A stretch of DNA of 64,000 nt from CAIOHW01 sp964432565 (GCA_964432565.1 CAYSOA010000002.1:1-64000); one strand, 5' to 3'. Shown: positions 52,694-61,606, numbered from the stretch's first letter. Notes: generated by a model not told the origin, from the sequence alone. Program-made: numbers and translations.

Positions 52694-53716
52694 ATGAAGC
52701 AATGGTTCAACCGCACAGTTTTGTTGCTTGCGGTGGGATGCGTCCCTGTGCCCTCAGCCAGGGGAGCACTACGACCAGAATCCATCCTGATCCGCCCTGA
52801 GGCATCGACACGAATCACCGAGCTGTCTTTCGAGCGAGACCGCTTTCCCCTGACCATCCGCGAAACGCAAAATGGACAGGTTAAACTGATGGTGCGAGTT
52901 TCGGGAAGATTTCGAGATCGGGCGGCAGGTCTTTTGATGAACGGGAGAAAGGTCTCTCCGACGCCGGACGATGGTAACTTTGAGGTGGAAGTCGTCATTC
53001 GGGATGCTTCCACTGTTTTGGAATTTGCCGCAGTCGATCCATATGGAGGCGTGCGAACTGAATCCGTAGAATTGGAAAGCAGCCCTCGCGATCCGGTCAA
53101 GGCCATCCTGAGAAACCTCAGGGCCCGGACTTCGGCCTGGAATGTCGGCCTGAGCATTGCCCAGATGAGCTACTCTGACAGCTTGGGTCAGGACTTCAGT
53201 CAGATGGGTGCCGGAGCAAAGCTCTCTTATTCCCTGTTCGTCAATCAGAAGCGCACCCAAATTCTGGCTGGAAATATCTACGGAACCCTTTTGCCGCTCC
53301 ATCAATCCGGAGCGGATACCTTCCTGCAGTTGGTTGCAGCAAATCTGCGTTATGGATTGTATCTTGGAGAGTGGAAGCGCTGGAAAGCGTGGATTTATGG
53401 AGGATACTTCTTCACGACCACCTTCTCCTCTAGCGAAAATGTCGGCTTCCGCAATCTTCTGGGGCCGCAGTTGTATCCAACGGCTTCTCTGCCCCTGGGA
53501 TCAAGACGCAGCCTCGGAACCTACTTCAAGGTTGCCCCACTTTACGGACTCGACTTCGAAAACCGAGAGCTCGCGACAGGAATCTCCTACACAACCCGAG
53601 GGATTCTGGGTGGAAGCCATACCTTCTCGATCGATTATGCTCAGATCCGGCTCAATGCAGGAGCTGCGACCATCCAGCTCTCGAGCGCCGTCTTGGGTTA
53701 TTCTTATGGATTTTGA
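52694..53716 (+). CDS. Probable outer-membrane protein with N-terminal beta-sandwich domain
   Basis: About 340 residues, starting at ATG 52694 (MKQWFNRTVLLLAVG; ATG at 52661 and TTG at 52640 are alternatives with weak ribosome sites). The signal ends near PSARG before ALRPES. Residues about 30-140 are a beta-rich, Ig/CarboxypepD_reg-like domain (LTIRETQNGQVKLMVRVSG, GNFEVEVVIRDASTVLEFAA). The last 190 residues have barrel-type strands (GAKLSYSLFVNQKRTQILAG, LRYGLYLGEWKRWKAWIYGG, GPQLYPTASLPLGSRRSLGT) and the closing Phe of GYSYGF. Family not recognised. Confidence 0.7.
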   Translation: MKQWFNRTVLLLAVGCVPVPSARGALRPESILIRPEASTRITELSFERDRFPLTIRETQNGQVKLMVRVSGRFRDRAAGLLMNGRKVSPTPDDGNFEVEVVIRDASTVLEFAAVDPYGGVRTESVELESSPRDPVKAILRNLRARTSAWNVGLSIAQMSYSDSLGQDFSQMGAGAKLSYSLFVNQKRTQILAGNIYGTLLPLHQSGADTFLQLVAANLRYGLYLGEWKRWKAWIYGGYFFTTTFSSSENVGFRNLLGPQLYPTASLPLGSRRSLGTYFKVAPLYGLDFENRELATGISYTTRGILGGSHTFSIDYAQIRLNAGAATIQLSSAVLGYSYGF

Positions 53717-53734
53717 AGGAGTGATCCTGATGTA

Positions 53735-53812
53735 TGGTCGGGATGGCGGGATTTGAACCCACGACCCCTTGCACCCCATGCAAGTGCGCTAGCCAGGCTG
53801 CGCCACATCCCG
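53735..53812 (-). tRNA. tRNA-Pro (anticodon GGG)
   Basis: A complete 78-nt cloverleaf on the minus strand: acceptor CGGGATG pairing with CATCCCG, D-arm GCGCAGCCTGGCTAGCGC, anticodon stem CTTGC/GCAAG around the loop ATGGGGT (anticodon GGG reads CCC and CCU), T-arm GTGGGTTCAAATCCCGC, discriminator A and encoded CCA. Follows lpxC in the same direction with 79 bp between. Confidence 0.95.
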
Positions 53813-53830
53813 ACCGACCAGGAAAGCCTG

Positions 53831-53859
53831 AACCTAGAAAATTCCGGTGAGACAGTCAA
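53831..53859 (-). promoter_or_regulatory. Promoter for tRNA-Pro
   Basis: On the minus strand TTGACT (-35, 53859-53854) and TAGGTT (-10, 53836-53831) have the ideal 17-bp spacing, ending 19 bp before the tRNA 5' end. The -10 box is a 3-of-6 match. Confidence 0.5.
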
Positions 53860-53890
53860 ACTGAAACTCCCGGTCGAGCCCTGCCCCCTA

Positions 53891-54820
53891 TCAGACGGCT
53901 GCTGCGCGAATTCTCCCGAAGCCGGGCTTCACACTTTCAAGGGCCAGATCCCGGACGTCGACCAACTCAGATGCCTGCAGGATCGCCTGAAGTAGGTCTC
54001 GATGAAGATCATGGCCCGATCGATGAAGACGAACCCGTGCCAGAAGCCGATGGCCGGCGAGCGCAAAATCCCCGAGAGCATCCAAAACCTTGTGGCGAGC
54101 AAATTCATTCTCGTAGCGAAGGCCATCGGGATTCAGTACACCGTGATCATCCAAAACGACCGCGTTGGCGAGAGAGCCTCCCTGAGCCAGCCCCATTTTC
54201 TTCAGGGCTTCGACCTCACGCAGAAAACCGAAGGTGCGGGCAGCCCCGAACTCCTTGAAGGCCGTCACCCCTTCAATGTACCGAAAAGACTGATAGCCGA
54301 TCGCCTGGTGGTCAAACTCCACAGTGGCGGAAACATCCAGACGATCCGAAGGCTCAGCCACTGCGAGACGGTCCCCTGACCGGATCTCAACGGGGCGACT
54401 CAAGCGCCAAACCTGACGATGCGCCGCTTGAGTTCGAACGCCTGCCGCCGAAAGGGCCTGATAGAATTCCATGGAGCTTCCATCAGAGATGGGAACTTCC
54501 GCGGCATCCAATTCGATTCGAGCATTGTCGATTCCCACCGCAAACAGGGCGCACATGAGGTGCTCGACCGTGCTCACCACGGCCTGCCCCAACCCCAAGG
54601 TCGTAGCCATACGGGTGTTCACAACGTGCTCGACACGAGCCGGCACTTCAGGGCTTCCGAGAAGATCCGTGCGAACGAACCGAATCCCGCTATGTTCCGG
54701 CAACGGGAGAACCTGCATTGTCACGGGACGCCCCGAATGCAACCCCACTCCCTGCCAAGTCAGACCATCCTTGATCGTTCTTTGTTTCGTGACCACGCAA
54801 TGAGTTAACGCAAGTTCCAT
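53891..54820 (-). CDS. lpxC: UDP-3-O-acyl-N-acetylglucosamine deacetylase
   Basis: Committed step of lipid A synthesis, a Zn-dependent deacetylase in the cytoplasm. The 309 residues match in length. Motifs: GVGLHSGRPV, RMATTLGLGQAVVSTVEHLM (zinc-ligand His87), GSSMEFYQAL, and FARHKVLDALGDFALAGHRL with the remaining His/Asp ligands. The C-terminal half contains the expected GGSLANAVVLDDHGVLNPDG. Monocistronic appearance, tRNA-Pro downstream. Confidence 0.95.
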   Translation of the reverse strand: MELALTHCVVTKQRTIKDGLTWQGVGLHSGRPVTMQVLPLPEHSGIRFVRTDLLGSPEVPARVEHVVNTRMATTLGLGQAVVSTVEHLMCALFAVGIDNARIELDAAEVPISDGSSMEFYQALSAAGVRTQAAHRQVWRLSRPVEIRSGDRLAVAEPSDRLDVSATVEFDHQAIGYQSFRYIEGVTAFKEFGAARTFGFLREVEALKKMGLAQGGSLANAVVLDDHGVLNPDGLRYENEFARHKVLDALGDFALAGHRLLARVRLHRSGHDLHRDLLQAILQASELVDVRDLALESVKPGFGRIRAAAV

Positions 54821-55005
54821 GCCTCAAAAGACGGGAAAGCCTCTTTTAGTGGAATATTCTCACCCCAGGAAAAGCTCTATTATTTCAACCCCATAAGAGG
54901 ATGAGAGCAGACTAGGAACTCCTGACGATGGCTTGGACCGAGCTTGTCCCCTTTTCGCAACACTCCCGTCTGAGACAGTGTGCGATTTTAGAGACAGTTT
55001 CAGAC

Positions 55006-56046
55006 CTAGAGTAGTCCCGGCTGTGGGTCCCCAGGACGGACATACGCACACCCCAGATGCTCGTGAGCCAGTCTCGTTGCCACTCGTCCTCGAGGAGTTC
55101 GCTGCAGAAATCCCTCCTGCAATAGGTAGGGCTCGTAGACGTCCTCCAAGGTATCTCGTTCCTCCCCAAGGGCTGACGCCAAGGTCTCTATGCCCACGGG
55201 ACCGCCATCAAACTTTTCAATGATCGCCAACAGGAACTTTCGATCGAGGGGGTCCAGACCTCGCTCATCCACCTCGAACAAAGTCAGGGCATCTGACGCC
55301 ACCTTCGAGGTGACCCTGGATACGCGCGCGCGCACCTGTGCAAAATCGCGAACTCGCTTGAGCAGGCGATTGGCAATTCGCGGAGTTCCTCGCGAGCGTC
55401 GCGCGATTTCCATGGAGCCACTAGAATCGATATCCATGCCGAGCAATCCTGCCGAGCGGTCCACGATTCGCTGCAGCTCGGACTGCGGATAAAAATCCAG
55501 ACGAAGCGGTACCCCAAAACGGTCTCGCAAGGGACTCGACAGCAGACCCGTCCGAGTCGTCGCTCCCACCAGCGTAAAGCGAGGGAGATCGATACGCAGA
55601 GTGCGAGCCCCCGGGCCCGGGTTCATGATCAGATCAAGCTTGAAGTCCTCCATGGCAGTGTAGAGGACCTCTTCGATGACTTTCGGAAGACGATGGATCT
55701 CATCGATGAACAGGACATCCCCAGGCTGCAGGTTGGTGAGTAACGCTGCAAGATCTCCCTTTTTCTCGACATTAGGACCACTGACCGTATGAATCTGTGT
55801 CCCCATCTCATGCGCCACGATGTGCGCCAGCGTCGTCTTGCCCAGCCCGGGCGGTCCAGCAAGAAGAACATGATCGAGGGCATCCCCTCGCAGGCGGGCC
55901 GCTTCAATGAAAAGGCGGAGATTCTCCTTCACCTTCTCCTGACCGATGTATTCCTCAAGCTGCCCGGGACGCAGGCCCCGGTCCGCCTCATGTCCGTCCC
56001 AGCCCTCTTGAAGCGAAGGGTCCATCACGCGCGAATCCTCCGACAT
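55006..56046 (-). CDS. ruvB: Holliday junction branch-migration helicase RuvB
   Basis: AAA+ motor that drives branch migration with RuvA. 346 residues from ATG 56046, which has GGAGG eight bases upstream; an ATG at 56076 overlapping the ruvA stop (ATGA) is an alternative. Walker A GPPGLGKTT, Walker B DEIHRLPK, sensor 1 GATTRTG, RGTPRIANRLL (sensor 2), and a C-terminal winged helix YEPYLLQEGFLQRTPRGR. Last gene of the operon. Confidence 0.96.
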   Translation of the reverse strand: MSEDSRVMDPSLQEGWDGHEADRGLRPGQLEEYIGQEKVKENLRLFIEAARLRGDALDHVLLAGPPGLGKTTLAHIVAHEMGTQIHTVSGPNVEKKGDLAALLTNLQPGDVLFIDEIHRLPKVIEEVLYTAMEDFKLDLIMNPGPGARTLRIDLPRFTLVGATTRTGLLSSPLRDRFGVPLRLDFYPQSELQRIVDRSAGLLGMDIDSSGSMEIARRSRGTPRIANRLLKRVRDFAQVRARVSRVTSKVASDALTLFEVDERGLDPLDRKFLLAIIEKFDGGPVGIETLASALGEERDTLEDVYEPYLLQEGFLQRTPRGRVATRLAHEHLGCAYVRPGDPQPGLL

Positions 56047-56072
56047 GGCCATCTCCTCCCGCCGTCGCCCGT

Positions 56073-56741
56073 TCATCGGAGCTCCCGAAGTGCCTGCCGA
56101 ACCACCTCTTCGGGAGTCCAGTCAGGAGAGCCGGTGCCCCCAGCTCCGCCGTCCTCGGGAGACTCCAGACGTCGGAGCACGGTCAAAACATCCACTTCGC
56201 GAAAGCCAAGCTGCACCAGCGCCGCCCGCGCATCATTGAAGGCATGAATCGCAAATCCCTCGGCGACCTCCGGCACGCGAACCCTAGGCGTCGGGACCGC
56301 CGACGGCCGTGACTGAGCCAAGGCAAGCAGCTCCGGCCTCCTTTTCAGGACATCCGAAAGCTCAAGCACCAGTCGTTCTGCCGTCTTTTTCCCAACGCCA
56401 GGGATCTTTTGCAGGCTGCCGTGCTCGCCCGCAAGAATTGCGTCAACCAGGACGGCTGGAGGCAAACCTGAAAGCACCGCAAGGGCCCCCTTAGGGCCGA
56501 TACCATTGACGGTCAGGAGAAGAAGAAAAAGCTCCTTCTCGATTCGAGTCGAAAAACCATAGAGATCAAAAGCGTCCTCTCGGACATGGGTATGAACGTA
56601 GAGATCCAGCCGAGAGCCGACGGCAATCGAGGCCAACTCAGACCCCTGTGACAGAGCGACCTGATAGCCCACGCCCCCAACGAGAAGCAGCGCCCGATTA
56701 TCAGTGAGCTCCAGAACTTCACCCCGCAAAAAACCGATCAT
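56073..56741 (-). CDS. ruvA: Holliday junction-binding protein RuvA
   Basis: Tetrameric junction binder that loads RuvB. 222 residues: OB-fold (MIGFLRGEVLELTDNRALLL), helix-hairpin-helix elements TVNGIGPKGALAVLSG and IPGVGKKTAERLVLEL, a Pro-rich linker (about 140-170), and domain III (ALVQLGFREVDVLTVLRRLE, ending RQALREL). Slightly longer than E. coli RuvA (203). Lies 12 bp after ruvC. Confidence 0.96.
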   Translation of the reverse strand: MIGFLRGEVLELTDNRALLLVGGVGYQVALSQGSELASIAVGSRLDLYVHTHVREDAFDLYGFSTRIEKELFLLLLTVNGIGPKGALAVLSGLPPAVLVDAILAGEHGSLQKIPGVGKKTAERLVLELSDVLKRRPELLALAQSRPSAVPTPRVRVPEVAEGFAIHAFNDARAALVQLGFREVDVLTVLRRLESPEDGGAGGTGSPDWTPEEVVRQALRELR

Positions 56742-56753
56742 GCGGGCAGCTAA

Positions 56754-57386
56754 TCAAGATTTTTTGGAGAAGTCCACGCGTCTGCGGTCCCCAACCCTCT
56801 CCGGAGTCAGCCCCAACAACGCCGCAAGACCCCTGCCACTTCGAGACGCCCCGCGGGTGGCCCTCGATAAAGCCGCTAGCTTCGCGCCGCCTTGCGAAGA
56901 AGCGCCCAAAAACTGCTGAGCATGACAAACCGCCAGGGCGAGGGCATCTGAAGAGTCCGCAGTGGCGAAACTCTGGCTTCCCAGCAGCATTTCGAGCACT
57001 CGCGCCACCTGGACCTTGTCGGCGGCACCACTTCCGACCACCGCCCGCTTGACCTCAGTCGGACTATACTCGACGATCTCGAGTCCCTTCAACGCCCCAC
57101 TGACGATCACGACACCGCGGGCCTGCCCCAACTTCAGCGACGAGACCGCATTCTTGGCAAAAAACACGCGCTCCACAGCCAGAACCTGGGGCCTCAGTCG
57201 ATCGATGGCTTCGGAAAGCCCGACAAAAAGGTCCATCAGACGTTGCTCCAGCGGAACCTTCTGTCGCCCTGAAGTGCTCGCGAGCTTCAGGGTCCCGTGC
57301 TCTACCGAAACCATCCGTCCGTTGCGGACCTCGACACAGCCAAATCCCGTCAACCGAGAGCCCGGGTCAACACCGAGAACCCTCAT
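56754..57386 (-). CDS. ruvC: Holliday junction resolvase RuvC
   Basis: RNase-H-fold nuclease that cuts Holliday junctions. 210 residues from ATG 57386: MRVLGVDPGSRLTGFG (catalytic Asp), VLAVERVFFAKNAVSSLKLG (Glu), and DSSDALALAVCHAQ (Asp pair). A C-terminal Arg/Ser/Gly-rich tail of about 40 residues (KLAALSRATRGASRSGRG...) extends beyond the usual 173-residue protein. The start overlaps the upstream GNAT-like gene (ATGA). Confidence 0.94.
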   Translation of the reverse strand: MRVLGVDPGSRLTGFGCVEVRNGRMVSVEHGTLKLASTSGRQKVPLEQRLMDLFVGLSEAIDRLRPQVLAVERVFFAKNAVSSLKLGQARGVVIVSGALKGLEIVEYSPTEVKRAVVGSGAADKVQVARVLEMLLGSQSFATADSSDALALAVCHAQQFLGASSQGGAKLAALSRATRGASRSGRGLAALLGLTPERVGDRRRVDFSKKS

Positions 57387-58519
57387 GAGATGCCCCGATC
57401 GTAAACCCGGTAGACCTTCGTCCTCTCGCCGCACATCATTTCGAGAGCCCGGTTCATGGCTCGATTGTCCTCGAGAATCCAGGACGCCTCTCCAGTCGGA
57501 TAGCCTGCGGCAGGACCGCGCTTCAAATACTCGGTGTAGAACAGAGGCCCGAGACTGAAATTTCGAAAGGCCTTCTTGATTCCCAAAGTCAGAACCCGGC
57601 ATCGGTTGATCGTCGAAGATCTTCCCGGTCCCTTGAGATACCAAAGCAGTTTCGGAAGTCCGAACGGGAACAACTTTCCATCGGGAATCCTTTTGAAGGC
57701 CTGGTTGACATCGGGAAGGGTCAGGCCGAACCCAGCAGGCTCTCCTCGCACCTCGGCAATCAATAGAAGCTCGGGATCGACAATGGCCTTCATGTCCTTG
57801 GCCATGTGCTGAAATTCATCCGGCTCCATGGGCACAAACCCCCAGTTGCTCTCCCAGGCATCATTGTAGATCTCCAGAATGAGATCCACCTCCTGCTCGA
57901 ACTTCCGCATGTTCACCGTCCGGAAGGTGACGTTGCCATTCGCCTTCAAGCGCTCAGACTGGGCCAAAAGCCGCTCTGAAAACCTCGAGTTCCCATGCAC
58001 GTTATAGGCGAAAAGGTCCTTGGCTTTCGAGAAGCCGCAAGACTCAACTAGCTCCTCATAGTAGCGGGGATTATAAGCCATCATCACAGCAGGCGAATCT
58101 TCAAAGCCTTCAACCAGCAGTCCGGCTTCGTTGTTGGTGCTGAGATTCACCGGCCCCCTCAGCACAGACATTCCGCGCTCGGAGGCCCAAGCCTCTACGG
58201 CGCCAAAGAGGGTGCGGGCCACCTCAACATCTTTCACGCACTCAAAAAAGCCCCAGAAAGCCGTTCGCTCACCATGAAAGCGATTATGGTTGTCGTCAAC
58301 GACACCGACAATTCGGCCGACTGGATGCCCCCCACGGAAGGCGAGCCACGCATTCATGAAGGCATGACGAAAAAACGGGTTCTTGCGGACATCCAGCAGG
58401 TCTCTGACTGCAACACGCAGCGGCGGAACCCAGTTCAGGTCGCCCGAATAGATCTTCCATGGAAGGGCGATGAACTGATCCCAATCTCGGGAGCTTCTGA
58501 CGGCACGGATCTCGACCAT
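57383..58519 (-). CDS. GNAT-fold acyltransferase-like protein (YghO / bacterial ceramide synthase-like)
   Basis: A 378-residue soluble protein. It reads as two GNAT-like halves: WDQFIALPWKIYSGDLNWVP with FRGGHPVGRIVGVVDDNHN in the N-terminal one, and WGFVPMEPDEFQHMAKDMKA, LLLIAEVRGEPAGFGLTLPD and FPFGLPKLLWYLKGPG in the C-terminal one. These are features of the YghO family. The Caulobacter bacterial ceramide synthase (bCerS) belongs to this GNAT-like group, to my knowledge. Its gene follows the serine palmitoyltransferase-like gene by 17 bp, which supports N-acylation of a sphingoid base. It ends overlapping ruvC. The assignment is family- and context-based. Confidence 0.7.
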   Translation of the reverse strand: MVEIRAVRSSRDWDQFIALPWKIYSGDLNWVPPLRVAVRDLLDVRKNPFFRHAFMNAWLAFRGGHPVGRIVGVVDDNHNRFHGERTAFWGFFECVKDVEVARTLFGAVEAWASERGMSVLRGPVNLSTNNEAGLLVEGFEDSPAVMMAYNPRYYEELVESCGFSKAKDLFAYNVHGNSRFSERLLAQSERLKANGNVTFRTVNMRKFEQEVDLILEIYNDAWESNWGFVPMEPDEFQHMAKDMKAIVDPELLLIAEVRGEPAGFGLTLPDVNQAFKRIPDGKLFPFGLPKLLWYLKGPGRSSTINRCRVLTLGIKKAFRNFSLGPLFYTEYLKRGPAAGYPTGEASWILEDNRAMNRALEMMCGERTKVYRVYDRGIS

Positions 58520-58536
58520 GCCGCTACTTTGGCAGA

Positions 58537-59829
58537 TCAGAGCTGCGCTGTCACTTGTGGAGAGGAGACACTGTGGCGACCAAAGTGTGCCTGAGCGAGC
58601 TGTGCGAGTGCAGAGGCGCGGCTGTCCGAACCGATGATTCCGAACTCACGCCCCAGCTTTTCAAGCACTCCCAACGCATAATCGAGATCTTCGTCCGTGT
58701 GGGTTGCCATGTAGCTGGTTCTGATAAGCGCGCAACCTTCGGGAACGGCCGGACTCACCACCGGCGTTGCAAAGACCCCATGTTCATAGAGTCGCTGGGC
58801 AAACGCGAACGCGGCCATGTCCTCGCCGATCAACAGGGGAATCACGGGCGTTCTTGAGTTCAAGATATTGTACCCCATGGAGGTCAATTCACGCTGCATC
58901 TTGGCGGCATTATCCCTCAGGTTCTGCAGGTGCTGGGGTTCATTCTCGACGATATTCAGGCACTCCAGCACCGTGCCCACTGCAGCGGGGGGCATCGAGG
59001 CACTGAACATGAAGGTTCGGGCCTTGTGCTTGATGTAGTGAATCACCTCTTCGGTTCCCGCGACATATCCGCCGAGTGACGCGAAGGACTTCGAGAAGGT
59101 TCCCATGACCAAGTCCGCGGCACCAACCATCTTGAAGTGATGCTCGGTACCCTCGCCCCGAGGACCAAGAACTCCCAGCGCATGGGCGTCATCAACATAG
59201 AGACGGCAATTGTACTTCTTGGCGAGATCCGCAACCTCCGGAAGGTTCAGAATATCTCCCGACATCGAAAATACGCCATCGGCCACGATCAATGCACCGG
59301 CATACTTCGATCTGGTATTGCGAAGCACTCGCTCCAAGTCTTCCATGTCGTTATGGCGAAACCTGATCGTGTCTCCGATCGCCAGACGCGTTCCCTCCAC
59401 GATGGACGCATGGTTCTCGCGATCGGAATAAATCACGTCTCCCCGACCGATCAGGCAGGACAGGACTCCTGCATTGGTCAAAAAACCGGTAGCAAAGACC
59501 AGGCAGGCCTCCTTGCCGAGGAATTTCGCCAGCCGCTTCTCGAGTTCCTCGTGCGCCACAAGGTTTCCATTGAGAAACCGGGAGCCGGTACAGCCCGTCC
59601 CATACTGGTCGATGGCATTCTTTGCGGCCTGAACGACGCGCGGATGGTGAGTCAAACCCAAGTAGTTATTTGATCCGATCATGACCCTTCGCTTGCCATG
59701 AGTGACCACACGCGACCCCGAAGTGGACTCGATGGCACGAAAGAAGGGATACACGCCCGCCGCCTGAATGCGCTTCGCATCCTCGTATTGTCGGCACTTC
59801 TCAAAAAGATCGATCATTTCCTTGGCCAT
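58537..59829 (-). CDS. Serine palmitoyltransferase-like alpha-oxoamine synthase
   Basis: PLP enzyme condensing an acyl-thioester with an amino acid. 430 residues from ATG 59829 with GAGG upstream. Lys247 in GTFSKSFASLGG is the PLP Schiff-base lysine; YVDDAHALG (Asp213/214, His216) and DRENHASIVEG (His140, ring stacking) are the other cofactor contacts. TGSRFLNGN and IRFRHNDMEDLERVL resemble the Sphingomonas serine palmitoyltransferase more than BioF or Kbl. Predicted to make 3-ketosphinganine from serine and palmitoyl-CoA or -ACP. BioF remains the main alternative, but no other biotin gene is here. Confidence 0.82.
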   Translation of the reverse strand: MAKEMIDLFEKCRQYEDAKRIQAAGVYPFFRAIESTSGSRVVTHGKRRVMIGSNNYLGLTHHPRVVQAAKNAIDQYGTGCTGSRFLNGNLVAHEELEKRLAKFLGKEACLVFATGFLTNAGVLSCLIGRGDVIYSDRENHASIVEGTRLAIGDTIRFRHNDMEDLERVLRNTRSKYAGALIVADGVFSMSGDILNLPEVADLAKKYNCRLYVDDAHALGVLGPRGEGTEHHFKMVGAADLVMGTFSKSFASLGGYVAGTEEVIHYIKHKARTFMFSASMPPAAVGTVLECLNIVENEPQHLQNLRDNAAKMQRELTSMGYNILNSRTPVIPLLIGEDMAAFAFAQRLYEHGVFATPVVSPAVPEGCALIRTSYMATHTDEDLDYALGVLEKLGREFGIIGSDSRASALAQLAQAHFGRHSVSSPQVTAQL

Positions 59830-60061
59830 GCACACCTCAGCGACACCGAGCGCCTGAATTTCAACGATTGAGCCGACCGTTTAACACTGGCATTCTCACG
59901 GGTCAACGACTTGCGTTAAGAGTATGAAACTAATAGAGAATTACTTTTGCAACAGGCCGCATCAGACACACTGATGGGCTGTAAATTCTTCAGCTATACT
60001 CATGGCTTGGGTAGCAGTTTACGCACCTAGGCGCGGTGCGCAATGAGGAAGGAGACGGCCA

Positions 60062-60475
60062 ATGGCCACTCGCGTTCCCTGGGTAGACCAAGGTCTGGGC
60101 CACTGGCTCAGTAGAGCGGTTTATCCGCGCGCGACACTCGACGCCCCATTGCCGACCGACGCGACGGACGGCAACCCGTCGGATGGCGCAGGGTTTCGGG
60201 AGCCCCCCCCTGAGCCGGACTGGATGTCTTCCGACGGCGACAACCCAACCACGCCGACGGAAGCTGCCCGCCATCCGCCACGGGAACACAACGAACCTCG
60301 GCCGTCGTCCAAGAGACCGCTCGACCCGATCGGATGGACGCAACTCCAGCAGGAAATACGTCGAACACCCCGCCTATCCGCAACCGCAGGACTCAGGCGC
60401 TACCGGCAGTCCACTCAAGGAAGCGGCAAGACAAAACGCTTTCGCAAGGGAATTGTCGTCGACGATGCCGGGTGA
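60062..60475 (+). CDS. Hypothetical disordered, proline-rich basic protein
   Basis: A 137-residue protein with a good AAGGAG site nine bases before the ATG. A -10-like TATACT (59995-60000) lies about 60 bp upstream, without a clear -35. Composition is Pro/Asp/Arg/Thr-rich with no hydrophobic core: PPPEPDWMSSDGDNPTTPTE and RPSSKRPLDPIGWTQ. The end is basic (KTKRFRKGIVVDDAG). It lacks a recognisable domain. Its stop is directly adjacent to the stop of the convergent regulator (60475/60476). Either an intrinsically disordered protein or a non-functional reading frame in the spacer; the ribosome site favours the former. Confidence 0.45.
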   Translation: MATRVPWVDQGLGHWLSRAVYPRATLDAPLPTDATDGNPSDGAGFREPPPEPDWMSSDGDNPTTPTEAARHPPREHNEPRPSSKRPLDPIGWTQLQQEIRRTPRLSATAGLRRYRQSTQGSGKTKRFRKGIVVDDAG

Positions 60476-61162
60476 TCACGACTCTCGACCGGTCAGACGA
60501 TAGCCCGCCCCATAGATGGTCTCAAACGCATGGTCGAACCCCGTAAGCTTTTTTCGCAGGTTGGCCACGTGGGTATCGATCGTTCTGCGCGTCACCACCG
60601 TATCCGGCCAAAGATCTCCGAGAAGCTGCTTGCGCGCCAGAACACGATTCGTCCTCTCCAGAAAATATCGAAGCAGTTCAAACTCCGTCGGGGTCAATAC
60701 CACTGAGCGATCGCCCACCCGGCAGGAGAATGTCACAGGATCGAGACGAAGATTCCCCACGACGACTTCCGCCCGATCGATGGCCTCATGATCTCGACTT
60801 CTGAGTCGAGCTCGAACCCGGGCAAGCAACTCCTCAGGATAAAAGGGCTGCTCAAGAACGTCATCGGCACCGGCATTCAACGATCGAACGCGAGCTATCC
60901 AGCGCTGATCCGCTCCCTCATCTCCAATCCCACCAACCAGCATCAGCACCGGAATCGCCCGCGTGGCCGGATTGGCTCTCAACTGACCACAGAGCTCTCC
61001 ATGCGACTCATCAAGAATCACCAGATCCGGATGGAAACACGAAATCACCTGAAATGCCTCCCGTGGAGCCGAGGCTTCTAGAATCTCGAAGCTTGCCTCG
61101 AGCGTTCTGCACAGGACCCGACGAAACTCCTGATCTTCATCCAGAATTAAAATCCGCTTCAT
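60476..61162 (-). CDS. OmpR/PhoB-type response regulator with altered receiver
   Basis: A 228-residue regulator: receiver (ILILDEDQEF with acidic pocket DED, phospho-acceptor Asp51 in DLVILDE) and C-terminal winged helix (VVLTPTEFELLRYFLERTNR, LLGDLWPDTVVTRRTIDTHV, ANLRKKLTG, IYGAGYRLT). The usual Lys of the receiver (KPF) is Gln105 (LEQPFYPEELLARVRARL), so phosphorylation chemistry is likely weakened. No histidine kinase is adjacent. Confidence 0.9.
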   Translation of the reverse strand: MKRILILDEDQEFRRVLCRTLEASFEILEASAPREAFQVISCFHPDLVILDESHGELCGQLRANPATRAIPVLMLVGGIGDEGADQRWIARVRSLNAGADDVLEQPFYPEELLARVRARLRSRDHEAIDRAEVVVGNLRLDPVTFSCRVGDRSVVLTPTEFELLRYFLERTNRVLARKQLLGDLWPDTVVTRRTIDTHVANLRKKLTGFDHAFETIYGAGYRLTGRES

Positions 61163-61246
61163 TAGAAGCGAGATATATCTGTTTCAAGGAGATCGAGGGA
61201 ACCCAAACCTTGCCAAAATCCGGCGAACGACAAGAGAAATTGTGAG

Positions 61247-61591
61247 CTAGGCGAAACTTCCACGAAGCGGCTCGCCGCCCAGCAGGTGCATGTGAAGATG
61301 GAAAACGGTCTGTCCACCCCACTCTCGCGTATTCACCACCACGCGATAGCCGCTCGACTGGACTCCCTGCTTTCTCGCCACTTCAATGGCAAACAAAAGG
61401 ATCTTTGAATTCACCTCTTCAGCGCCCTCCGAGTCGAGGCAGTCGAGATGTTGCCGAGGAATGACCAGGAGATGCTCTTTGGCCTGTGGCTGAATATCTC
61501 TGATGGCGATGAAGCTCTCATCTTCATGCACCTTAGCTGAAGGAATCCTCCCATCAACGATCATACAAAAAACACAGGACTGCTGCATCAT
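61247..61591 (-). CDS. HIT-family nucleotide hydrolase (HinT-like)
   Basis: A 114-residue histidine-triad protein: CVFCMIVDGRIPSAKVHED, AIRDIQPQAKEHLLVIPRQH, and the active site HLHMHLLGGEPLRG. It hydrolyses AMP-lysine-type phosphoramidates. CxxC at the N-terminus may bind zinc. It follows murA by 15 bp and ends the prfA-prmC-murA-hinT set. Confidence 0.93.
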   Translation of the reverse strand: MMQQSCVFCMIVDGRIPSAKVHEDESFIAIRDIQPQAKEHLLVIPRQHLDCLDSEGAEEVNSKILLFAIEVARKQGVQSSGYRVVVNTREWGGQTVFHLHMHLLGGEPLRGSFA

Positions 61592-61606
61592 TCCCTCAAG
61601 ATCCCG

